Assembly: GCA_902573115.1 (NCBI GenBank)
Contig: CACGIM010000006.1
Coordinates: 1-40,280 of the forward strand
Origin: an uncultured Candidatus Poseidoniales archaeon
GTDB taxonomy: Archaea > Thermoplasmatota > Poseidoniia > Poseidoniales > Thalassarchaeaceae
Length of the DNA stretch: 40,280 nt
Direction: 5' to 3'
In this document: one piece after another, positions 22,201-28,608 of the stretch
Layout of the letters: each line of letters begins with the position of its first letter
How positions within the stretch are numbered: position 1 is the stretch's first letter
Notes under the pieces: model-generated
Seen by the model: the letters and a program-made list of their open reading frames with translations, nothing else
Database searches by the model: none
Told to the model about the DNA's origin: nothing
Translations under genes and position numbers: made by a program

Positions 22201-22908
22201 GAGTTCGAAGAATCCAACAATTGGGAGGTTGCTGGACCTATGATGCAACCAGTTTCCCCTTTCTCTGACGGTCTTGCTACCTTCACCTTAATTCCAACAT
22301 TTACGGGCAATCTAGCTCCTGATTACGAAGAGACAATAGATATCTTAGTGACTGATAGTTCGAATAACTCATACACATTCCAAAATAGACTAAAATTGGA
22401 CTCCCCGAAGCTATCTGTTGTTGGCGATTCTGCTACTCTCCTTGGAAATAGGTTCCCAACCTTTGGGGAAATTGAGAGATACTCCCTGAACGTATCAAAC
22501 TCTGGAAACGTTCTTGCCGATGACGTCACAATAACTGCGACGTTGTGTTCAGAGATTACATGCGAAGATGATCAGAGACTAAACATAACGAGCAGCGCTA
22601 CTGGCTCTGTCTCTTCTGCGGACGAATCCACGTTCTACTTTGATATGGATTTCACACAATTCGATTCGGCACAGAAGTACTACATCGTTTTCGAAATTAC
22701 AGGGGAGGATTTGAGCGAGAGGGCTCAATCTTGCGACAGCTCTAATTCGATAGGCAAGCCATCTTGCGTCATTGAAGCGCAATTATGGACAGGTTCGGAG
22801 GAAAACGAGAACCTGAAATACATGGCATACGTATTTGTAATTCTGCTGATCTCTGCATTAGTTTACTTCACTAGAAGGCCAGGAAGAAGAGTTAGTGCTC
22901 CTTTCTGA
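13219..22908 (+). CDS. aglB: AglB/STT3 oligosaccharyltransferase fused to a giant extracytoplasmic region
   Basis: The catalytic core transfers a lipid-linked glycan to Asn in N-X-S/T sequons outside the membrane. All family motifs are visible: first catalytic acid in GGSDPWYMKR (Asp393), second in MSDHDSF (Asp509/Asp511), TIXE-type GTIGEAQ (Glu720), WWDYG (945-949), and a DxxM-type VMDRSMSVI near 1043. The core is preceded by about 340 extra residues with many membrane helices, whereas AglB normally starts close to its first acid. From about 1395 to the end it carries about 1800 extra residues: carboxypeptidase-regulatory-like beta domains, a Gly/Ser/Thr-rich repeat stretch (about 1600-1760), an acidic DSDGDGYIDGED-type calcium-binding segment (about 2779-2820), and a final membrane helix (about 3200-3222) with a basic tail. 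Starts are GTG 13219 or ATG 13228. The usual family length is below 1100. The fused region contains many sequons, so it could be its own substrate. Confidence 0.88.
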   Translation: MDGMETDIGSAKEGQRFPIFVAPVAISLSLLLLVIAVSSLDGREISGEYISAAVVISLSAFLPAYAGRSSTLIPFGSGNLRIISLSVGLLILSLVANWIDDSYFSNMFVATFLLLGIGTAVLNEYGRLEESSVLLSIVLGMRLAALYASELGIAQSTSAALIDIQRASIGSAFFSFWFAAISLGFLVMISIRGTFESRGSGTLFSGIPYFGENKEVVVYPSMIFAGFLIPLLWLGNLTDLADYSEGRHLGVVWAIFSALIVLIFSFFRSEGWHVLSSMLAVNWLLYTLGHLHEIGNELPSLFSEDGFIGTFTWFFLGFWMNFFAIFFASRGAFGDIAPRRDNSGYRIWWANNSYAVMIALAFLIALVVRVAWNVIPAMNASGTGLWDMTGGSDPWYMKRVVDFVIAERSHLIYDHDRAYPSGGINPRPPLFSWSLALGAIFITWILEMPVSESVWWSMSALPAVYGALIVFPIAGIASRAHTKRSGIFAAWLIALMPGHMSRSTFAMSDHDSFAMLFLAIAFYFWIRALEHLENRKVFDQTSTNPLYVLAGIRDTWQKNPALMANATMSGIAFSVMALGWKGFVYGPGILFLAYSFQVAINIFGRKDSLQFTSAALQMMFTSILIPFAFYAWPGMNLLFAPSGMQPMFYIIGFTFAVGWVSSSFRDKPWLLVVLGGTVLFGTILALLWILQEAELYNGWDILFTGGFYFSKNKIFGTIGEAQAPDRGVLFASYGPIVALIAIGCSFILLWRGSRKSKSGLTLLGLWTIIATYMAWTAGRFIINATPPIAVAGGIGISMLWGSANFSSFTKSWRNSGIGTPGTRFRSLWPATKTRPGVPAMIIVILLITSQHATYGVDSGIPRGEQSAYEIDETIYEIAPDIFRYDFFNLFSLLKSKPYNPQESGLWYMGTFGPSFNSQGWNEAYHWLSEQDNTTPFSERPAFVSWWDYGFQALSSGQHPTVADNFQSGIPNSGAMLLSAGQEDTLSLFIATLALGDRSVNGGQMSEEFRAVLDSHMNEDQVSEFSAIISNGDCNPGCRNFVMDRSMSVIAEYGTTELLHGHILDDMGLPIEEEFWLVLKEGEHYGEPTSNESEGLSLFDQARGSSSSYEIKEQPDHYDLGGYRYTKDLYDDFYDVSTGLHRANAKFGMMRAFLTSAFQLNELVSIYDGITSIDTYEVTDYDGGTTTRNHEIRYFAVDNRLYPLGGKYNADYSSYHRGQTTGIFHAPTHLSGLDIDTYITTTYETNQGMMDSQEYSDRYMEDIRSQASGATTADEMIAINDIDYQHNEQFFETMVARTYVGYGSSTLGLDSPGGLSGQADSPSSWIAPSALSGSPGSYLEGAMALPGAMMNHFVISNWYDPTDGASCETNDTGVKIDQYCGTVYDSNRFVKILKYYSGATLEGTVTLDGVGPVPNARILIERDAFSGEEEEDENGKVIDRDSRTFWIPIGTTQADDNGDFSFVAPSGKIRVTAFTGEADLDSGRSTIMSGMGYAMSELFTEDPQNRNVNPVTGILGEVYGSTWLKHTIVNVSGSDGHSNGEQVIDASITVEPSMASGILTWSGQLDFDGQPVTSAEVVLAPVSGEVNIEPYRSQTSNGSVIGQSLKFTGEGEVTFSGNGSVISQGTVSVSEFTGTQAQTIFDNHSVTGEGEFSGKGTLEGVIGGEIPVCTGGDVPSETEACLVSEGLYLVNGTVNASGRFTSQGISQYTRSLVQASLVGSGTFTTDTSQTLSGYGTINGTGTFSGDGEFSGPMVSAGSFHIVDALPGDYTISVDFGDGNQIELGETFQIPLNPSDSQTPVTIFGGAIKGEVSLHSGEPLSSEIAILQPNETYDSSIEGCEAIVQPPCTIMPENDGSFEIGPIIPGSYSVQVDVDDDGFPEISESYIFRSDEDSLSTFPSVVPDTTDISFTVRDGDIIVENLSLIFRSVNQSVADVISIYDAETGIYNSELTQGEWLLNYTIEGDKQLWQRIIIGAEDISGADYEFVESQTVSGVITDGSGKDNPDSPPGLPVSYQEVLFQWDGFSITSITDQNGNFSVNLPVGAWIDLTVERTIGAGGFLSNGTRFQVSEGMPDISIDLRPAMMVMGAASLSREGNTYNQGFPGWVPVFALANNLDGFSQAVWRSEVDELGRFDVLLPVGNWSLTLDAGEMGSSSETIEVNATSDSVELLILPEDNSTVSIDFFIDRQGDNNQSNGTPVPNTFPFEIVPLTSNGLGVTVSSVGSEWISDGTAQVSLEPGKYRIVVERANSSASEIFDTLYDTNKVFDVYLEPSEITRSVGFEPLWLVNITLTNQSKDPLGEHIVKLQNSENGWIQNFVTNESGKILEYVEEGDWVLIVDEFESSSGVFEGLRELISVSENTAGVAYDLETSQLANIAINLTSEPSGVDLGEMEVTLTSQEGLGSFSISHPGFGQTLEMRLTPGLWNIEMNETEGGVRLLLENTSLSESGITVGEVNEVSLTVQRLAQLAGMVFWDLDENDSPGFFEGLSNASLTISPNIPESELPTYEIFSGDNGAWSVYLPAQTSWDIEVTKDGFENVELSIGLGLESMSEDIEITAGEVEVSGIVSYPDNSCVSNEDWNLVLIPSHGISRERVTATKVSNPSGWTGEWSASVQPGDWVAYVSLDTQNQNCQGLVSIKSMEVGVEGGSLDSELAIGGILNLNTRWLDFDGGVRDLSEVPDYDLKFEIGAISWSETLEEDGTISILTIPGTIQVSSEFEISEGNRNVSYSGGQGISIRAGQDSPLKTLNVERESNQDISATAVGEPRKTVSEVDQSCTNDSDGDGYIDGEDVFPDDPSEWRDLDGDGMGDNEDTDDDNDGDLDSIDEVNIYAGGDNSPPGCSYTNAEFSLTVTYEGHNSLDQFSVVGTVPGADGTLWDVKFENSTSSGDWLDSLTFEMGLNNSDISEELNVRVIPAKVGEAHHFSGGHRVLLKFSTQQGYTMEMELIVDVPKSPGFRMEITEEYDEITYFPPDEQTISIEIPFRNSGNSDETFTFEFEESNNWEVAGPMMQPVSPFSDGLATFTLIPTFTGNLAPDYEETIDILVTDSSNNSYTFQNRLKLDSPKLSVVGDSATLLGNRFPTFGEIERYSLNVSNSGNVLADDVTITATLCSEITCEDDQRLNITSSATGSVSSADESTFYFDMDFTQFDSAQKYYIVFEITGEDLSERAQSCDSSNSIGKPSCVIEAQLWTGSEENENLKYMAYVFVILLISALVYFTRRPGRRVSAPF

Positions 22909-22950
22909 TACTCGCCTTCTAATACTCATACCAGAAGCGGCATAGGATAC

Positions 22951-24183
22951 ATGAGAGATTTCAGTCACCTAGAGTTGATGCCAGAGCCAGAAGATCCTAG
23001 TTTGCTAACTGCGGTTGATAGTGATGCTCCTGGTTACCCTGGGAAGGCGTACGGGATAACGGACCAAGAAGCAAGAGAGCTCAGGTGGCCCGTTGGACCT
23101 ATTATGAGGTTCCTTTGGCCTTGGGGTGCCCTTGGCTTTTCCGCGGTTATTACTTCGTTCATACTTTTTTACCCTTCAATCGCTCCTCTGATACAGGAGG
23201 TATTGCCTGATTCAGAATGGGCATATGAGGATACAGGAATACGAGATCTTCAGTCTTCTGGTACGCTCGGCGAGGGAGTCAAGGTCTGTATTGTCGATAC
23301 AGGTATAGATGCCAATCACCCCGATTTATCAAAAATTAACCTAGTGGGATTCAGAGATTTCTACCAAACGGATAATGAAGAAGTAAAGGACATTGGATAT
23401 GACAGCCATGGTACTCTCATGTCCGGGCTCCTGGTTGCAGATGGTAACTTCCTGGGGGCAGCCCCGGGGGTATCTTTGTCCGTGGCCATAGGTCTGGGTC
23501 CAGATGGCAAGTCGGCGAATGAAAGAATGGTCTCTCAGGCTATTCGATGGTGCAGAATCTCCCAGGATGCTGACATAATATCCCTTAGCTTGGGGAGTGC
23601 ACAGGGCTCTGAGGTGACTCCCTCATCGGAAACTGTCCTAGCAGTACAAGAGGCACTTGACAATGGCATTTTTGTTGTAGCAGCAGCAGGTAATTTGGAC
23701 ATAGATTCCAATGATTCCGACGTGTCATCTCCAGCTAGCTTGTCTGGAGTCATAGCAGTAGGGGCGCATGACAAGAGTGGCGACCCATGGGCAGATAGCG
23801 CCTCGGGCTCCGAAATAGACCCCCAAACAGGTGAAGTCAGGTCCTTCCCCAATCAGAAACCAGAGATTATTGCCCCAGGCGTATTGCTTTGGTCTTGCTC
23901 CTCAAACGATTCGGAACCCCCTTATGCCTACTCAACTGGAACTAGCGACTCCACAGTAATAGTCACGGGCGCTCTAGCCCTGATTTTATCCATACATGGG
24001 GGTGACCTTTCAGGTGATGATGGTAAAATAGGTCAGGATGGTATGAATTTAGTTAAGGTAGCTCTAGCTAAATCTGCTAAACCTGCCCCCAATCAAGACT
24101 CGACGCACAACCTTAAATCCGGTTATGGCCTTCTTGACGCCTCCGAGTGGTCAAAACAACTAGCCATTGAGTTGGGGGCTTAG
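22951..24183 (+). CDS. Membrane-anchored subtilisin-like (S8) serine protease
   Basis: The 410-residue protein has a cytoplasmic N-terminal segment of about 50 residues, one membrane helix (about 55-75) and an outward-facing subtilase domain. The triad is complete: Asp116 in VCIVDTGID, His153 in YDSHGTLMSG, Ser332 in STGTSDSTVIVTG; the oxyanion Asn248 is in AAAGN. The serine motif departs from the usual GTSMAxP: Asp replaces Met, and the Pro is missing. There is no evident propeptide domain between the helix and the catalytic domain beyond about 30 residues, so maturation may be absent or unusual. It lies 42 bases after the oligosaccharyltransferase fusion on the same strand and is probably co-expressed. 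Roles could be processing of the giant surface proteins or degradation of external protein. Confidence 0.9.
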   Translation: MRDFSHLELMPEPEDPSLLTAVDSDAPGYPGKAYGITDQEARELRWPVGPIMRFLWPWGALGFSAVITSFILFYPSIAPLIQEVLPDSEWAYEDTGIRDLQSSGTLGEGVKVCIVDTGIDANHPDLSKINLVGFRDFYQTDNEEVKDIGYDSHGTLMSGLLVADGNFLGAAPGVSLSVAIGLGPDGKSANERMVSQAIRWCRISQDADIISLSLGSAQGSEVTPSSETVLAVQEALDNGIFVVAAAGNLDIDSNDSDVSSPASLSGVIAVGAHDKSGDPWADSASGSEIDPQTGEVRSFPNQKPEIIAPGVLLWSCSSNDSEPPYAYSTGTSDSTVIVTGALALILSIHGGDLSGDDGKIGQDGMNLVKVALAKSAKPAPNQDSTHNLKSGYGLLDASEWSKQLAIELGA

Positions 24184-24243
24184 TCCCGCCAAATTACCCG
24201 GTAATACTCAGTGACTTCTACCAGTTCCATTGATACCCTATGG

Positions 24244-24250
24244 TTAAATT
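24244..24250 (+). promoter_or_regulatory. TATA-like element for a possibly leaderless transcript
   Basis: TTAAATT lies 23-29 bases before the ATG at 24273. Archaeal transcription usually starts about 25 bases downstream of the TATA element, so this would give a transcript that begins at or very near the start codon. No ribosome binding site is seen before this ATG, which agrees with a leaderless message. Confidence 0.45.
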
Positions 24251-24272
24251 GGCCTCATGACGCCCAAGGTAT

Positions 24273-27200
24273 ATGGCGGCAGATGGCAAGGCCAGTTCAG
24301 TTTCCTTGACTGGGTTGTTTTTGATGAGCATCCTACTCGCCATGGCACTTCCTGCGGGCACTGCAATGGCCTCAAACGAAACATCCCAAGGCACGATAAC
24401 TGGAACTGAGACTTGGATGGGGATACATCAGGTTTCTGGAGACGTAACAGTAGCGCCTGGTGCTAAATTAATCATAAATCCAGGAGCAACAGTGGTTTTC
24501 CAGAATGGCACTCATCTAGATGTTAGGGGAAGCCTCTGCGCTGGTGCATTGTCCTGTGGGGCGCCTTCCGACGCAAATCCGGCGATGGAAATTACACTCA
24601 TCTGGGAGGCCCCGTCAAACGGAAGCGCCAGAGGTGAGTGCTATGGAATGAGCAATGGCAATCAAGAAATCTACATAGAGGATCCCTCTTGTAACGAAGG
24701 TGTCCTAATGAGAAGTTCAATCGACCTTTCTCAGACACAACTTAGGCATGTTTCATTTCAAGGAGCATGGGGTATGCCGTATTACATCCAAAGCGTAGGG
24801 GAGTTTCGTTATGCAGCCCTGGTTCTAGATGGTGCTAGTCCTACCCTTACAGAGCTATCATTCAGCCAAATAAATACATCCAGCGTTATGACCACGAACC
24901 TAGCTCAACCCATATTCAATGGTGGTGATTTCGCCGTAGGAGTGGGCGAAGATGGCGGGAGAGTTGGGTCCGCCCTCCAGATTTATTCATCGGGATCATC
25001 GGTCAGCCCATTCCAGATTTCAGATATCAGCCTGACGGCAACAAACAATGGTTGCCAACAGAACGCAGGAGGTAGGTCTGCTATCTGGGCGGAAGACTCA
25101 TTCATTGAGATCGAAAACGCCGAAATTACAGGAGATTACGGACTATATCTCAGAACCTCAGCAGGAACTGTATCGAATTCCGTACTGAATGTAAATTGCA
25201 ATGGAATTGACCTTTGGGGCAAGAAGGCAGTCGGCTCTACATCATTTGGATTTGAAATATCAGACAACGATATCACCACCATTGAAGGCAATGGGGTATA
25301 TGGGGCCGGCTCATCCTTGTTCACTTTAACAAACAACGACATCGAGGGAGCCGCGAGTGCATCTGGTATTGTCGTATACAATAGTGAAGCTCAGATCCAC
25401 AATAACGACATAGGCCCAATAAACGGTTTCTTTGGATTACAACTCGGTGGAACTTATGACGTGGTTGCAGAGAATAATACTATTTTTGACACTAGTTTTT
25501 CTCCCGTTGCCGCTGGACAATATTGGGGAGGGGGCATCAGATCTGCCTCAAGAGTTCTTCTAGCCAATAACACCATCTCATACGCTGGTGCCGCTACTTG
25601 CTCTAGCGACGTAAATTGGGATGGTCAATTCCCATGCCCAGTTGTTCATGCCTATGTTACAGGAGTGACAATGTACGACAATATAATTACATCTACAGGT
25701 GAAGCTGATGCCATCCGTGCAGTAGGATCCTTACTAGACATCCAAAGGAATTCATTCGATGTAGCAAAAACAGGGGCAGTTATCAAAAACTACGACAGCG
25801 GGTATGCAAACAATGACCAATATGGGTCACTTGCGTACTTCTCAGAAAATGACTGGAACCAAGTAGAATCAACCTATAACATCACGAAGAGCTCGGTCAC
25901 ATCTCAATCTGAGTACATCCCATCTCCCCCTACTGGTGAGTTTCCTGTTCGGCTTTCTTGGCCAGATCAAGAGGCCTGGCCGGAAAACGGATTCCAAGGA
26001 AAAATTATCCCAACTCCTGTGAAGGAATGCAGTACCTGCAAGAACATGACTCCGAGAAATTTCCCACTTGGAGTTAGCATGGACAACAATTCAACTGTCT
26101 TTACCTTCGCCGATCTAACAAATCTTGACTTATCCAAGGTCAAAATCGCATCCCAACCCACTCATTTCGCTGTCCAAGTAAGTAGGGCCGAGCTAGTCAG
26201 GTTTCAAACTCTCATTAACGGTGAAAAGGTCAGTGACGCGTTGGTAATTGTTGAGGACGCACTTGGAAACGACCTCTATAGAATTAACACCGCAGGAGAT
26301 GGCTTCACACCTTGGGTGGCCCTTCCATCGAACTTCCATCTGGATTTTCGAGGCTTGGGGGGCGGAGATAACCCAGATGGATTCGCGGACGATGAATACG
26401 AAGATTCTTGCTCGGACGGAATAGATAATGATGGCGACTTGGTAGTTGACACAAATGATCCAAGCTGTGATTACTCCAATAACTCCAGAGAAATGTCACT
26501 TTACAGGTACACGGCTTACAAGTTTGGATACGGATATTTCTCCGGAGAGTTTACCCTTCAGGAAGCATCCCTGGAAGAAACTGCACAACTAGAAAATTCC
26601 GGGCCCACGGTGATGGTCACTCAGAACGACGGACATTCTTTCAGGAGGATCGTAAACATAACTGGTAGCGCCCATGATGGGCAATTAGCTAACAGCTATT
26701 CTTCAGACGAACTTGCACAGTGGGACCAAGGCGGATATGTCCACTCGGTGCAGGTGAAAAATCCTTTCACAAGCTCATGGGAGGATGCTGGAGAAGCAAT
26801 AGACACCAGTGGAGCAAACCAGGGCGAGGTCACAAGGTTCAATCGTCCATTCAGCTCTTGGTATTACGAAATCGATCTAAGCGCTCTAGCAGGAGAAGGA
26901 GACTATACCTTTGAGTTCAGATCTTTTGATGGTATTGATTACAGTCCTGTAGTATCGAGGACAATCAAACTAAACACTCAACCCCCAACATTAGTCGTCA
27001 ACACACCAAGTACATTTTCATCACATGATGACGGCAAGGTATTCTTCGAAGGTTATGCTCAGGATCCTTATGGATGTCCCAACGAATGCAACAAAGATAT
27101 CGGACTAATTCACATTAGGGTAGAAGGCCCATACGATTCCTACACAACCAAGGTCTCTGCAAGCGAGGATGGTACTTGGAATTACACTTGGGATTTTCCA

Positions 27201-28553
27201 ATCGTCCAAGAAGTGATGATGTACGAGTTCGAGATTTGGGCCTCTGACTCCGATTTTTGTAATGATGAATTGGATGAGTGCCAGTCAGTCACTCTTGATC
27301 TGACTATAGATAATCGGAATAGCCTGCCTACAATAAGTGTGAACCAACCTATTACCGGAAATAGGATCTCATCATCATCGGAGGCAATTCTACAAGGGGT
27401 TGCAAGGGATTTCGACGGCCAGATTACCAGAGTAGATATAGAAATCCAGGACATATCAAATGATTTCGTTATGGTATTCGATACGAGTGTAACCGAGCTC
27501 TCCCAGGAAGGGGAATGGGAATTGAAGCTAGATACAGGTTTCCTCAGTCAACTTCGACATGACGGGGAGTATCTACTCCGCTTCAGGTCATATGATGGTA
27601 CGGATTACAGCGGTTGGTCAGAAGTTACAATAATTATCGATAACCCAAAAAATGCTGGAAACAATCAACCTACATTCGACTCGTCAGGATGGGCGACAGA
27701 GATTACATTGTATTGCGATCTTGAATCCAACTCTATCGACAAGTGCACCACGGCAGGGATCGATCTTAGGCAATATTTTTCTGATTTGGATGGTAACTCG
27801 GATATCAAATTCTTCTCCGTCTACAACGACACTTCCTTAGACGATGATGATAGGTATCCACTTGTCATAGGGATTGGAACCGACGGTATTGCGAGGTACG
27901 ACCCTGCTGACATGCAATTTTATGATGACAATATGGAGGCATGGACCTTGAATGACGTCATCTTCATAGCTACGGATTCCTGGGATTCCAGGGCGAATTC
28001 AGATCCTGTATCTTTCAAAGTGGTCCCATTACAATTCTCAATACAAGAACCCGACAAGTCATGGTTCGATGGAGAAGAGGTTGCAGTATACACCGGAATA
28101 GGTTTGCCTGGAAAACAGGTTTCAGTATCAATCGATGGCATACCCGTTGCTACGGCATTGGTATCGGAAAATGGAACTTGGGAATTACAGATCCCCGCTT
28201 CTAGACTGGATGAAGTCTCATCAACCCCGGAATTCAGATATGGCGGTCAGACCACAGAAGCTTCTCCGATATCAAAAGGAGAGCAAACTGGTAGCTCCTC
28301 AGGATTTATGGTTACTATTGTCATAGCATTATCTGGACTAGTCGCTCTATTGTCGCTGGCTTACTTCGGAGGATTCATCGGTATTGAGATAGAGGACGAA
28401 TTTGACTACAATAAAACTCCGGTACAAATCCCCGAAGAAAACGATGTAGGGCCAGGTAACATTCCCAATCTCGAAAAGTACGACGACCATCCGGGTTGGC
28501 TATGGGATAATGAATCGGAAAAATGGGTCCCGGATCCTGATTTTGCGGAATAA
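24273..28553 (+). CDS. Large surface protein: parallel beta-helix plus Ig-like domains, C-terminal anchor
   Basis: The 1426-residue product starts with a signal peptide (LTGLFLMSILLAMALPAGTA). Residues about 35-520 show the short repeated turns of a right-handed beta-helix (for example VFQNGTHLDVRGSL, VSNSVLNVNCNGIDLWG, LTNNDIEGAASASGIVVYNS and IHNNDIG), as in NosD/pectate-lyase-like proteins. About 713-735 is a DGIDNDGDLVVDTNDPSC segment, an acidic calcium-type or cell-surface motif. About 780-1330 are Ig-like/PKD-type beta modules. A membrane helix at about 1342-1370 is followed by a cytoplasmic tail ending HPGWLWDNESEKWVPDPDF, a compact Trp-rich motif. No catalytic residues are recognised. 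Likely an adhesin or polysaccharide-binding protein; many N-X-S/T sequons make it a plausible target of the neighbouring oligosaccharyltransferase. Confidence 0.82.
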   Translation: MAADGKASSVSLTGLFLMSILLAMALPAGTAMASNETSQGTITGTETWMGIHQVSGDVTVAPGAKLIINPGATVVFQNGTHLDVRGSLCAGALSCGAPSDANPAMEITLIWEAPSNGSARGECYGMSNGNQEIYIEDPSCNEGVLMRSSIDLSQTQLRHVSFQGAWGMPYYIQSVGEFRYAALVLDGASPTLTELSFSQINTSSVMTTNLAQPIFNGGDFAVGVGEDGGRVGSALQIYSSGSSVSPFQISDISLTATNNGCQQNAGGRSAIWAEDSFIEIENAEITGDYGLYLRTSAGTVSNSVLNVNCNGIDLWGKKAVGSTSFGFEISDNDITTIEGNGVYGAGSSLFTLTNNDIEGAASASGIVVYNSEAQIHNNDIGPINGFFGLQLGGTYDVVAENNTIFDTSFSPVAAGQYWGGGIRSASRVLLANNTISYAGAATCSSDVNWDGQFPCPVVHAYVTGVTMYDNIITSTGEADAIRAVGSLLDIQRNSFDVAKTGAVIKNYDSGYANNDQYGSLAYFSENDWNQVESTYNITKSSVTSQSEYIPSPPTGEFPVRLSWPDQEAWPENGFQGKIIPTPVKECSTCKNMTPRNFPLGVSMDNNSTVFTFADLTNLDLSKVKIASQPTHFAVQVSRAELVRFQTLINGEKVSDALVIVEDALGNDLYRINTAGDGFTPWVALPSNFHLDFRGLGGGDNPDGFADDEYEDSCSDGIDNDGDLVVDTNDPSCDYSNNSREMSLYRYTAYKFGYGYFSGEFTLQEASLEETAQLENSGPTVMVTQNDGHSFRRIVNITGSAHDGQLANSYSSDELAQWDQGGYVHSVQVKNPFTSSWEDAGEAIDTSGANQGEVTRFNRPFSSWYYEIDLSALAGEGDYTFEFRSFDGIDYSPVVSRTIKLNTQPPTLVVNTPSTFSSHDDGKVFFEGYAQDPYGCPNECNKDIGLIHIRVEGPYDSYTTKVSASEDGTWNYTWDFPIVQEVMMYEFEIWASDSDFCNDELDECQSVTLDLTIDNRNSLPTISVNQPITGNRISSSSEAILQGVARDFDGQITRVDIEIQDISNDFVMVFDTSVTELSQEGEWELKLDTGFLSQLRHDGEYLLRFRSYDGTDYSGWSEVTIIIDNPKNAGNNQPTFDSSGWATEITLYCDLESNSIDKCTTAGIDLRQYFSDLDGNSDIKFFSVYNDTSLDDDDRYPLVIGIGTDGIARYDPADMQFYDDNMEAWTLNDVIFIATDSWDSRANSDPVSFKVVPLQFSIQEPDKSWFDGEEVAVYTGIGLPGKQVSVSIDGIPVATALVSENGTWELQIPASRLDEVSSTPEFRYGGQTTEASPISKGEQTGSSSGFMVTIVIALSGLVALLSLAYFGGFIGIEIEDEFDYNKTPVQIPEENDVGPGNIPNLEKYDDHPGWLWDNESEKWVPDPDFAE

Positions 28554-28608
28554 TTGTCCAACCACTTCCTACTAACATTATTGAAGTGTGGGTGACGGTA
28601 ATTCTAGT

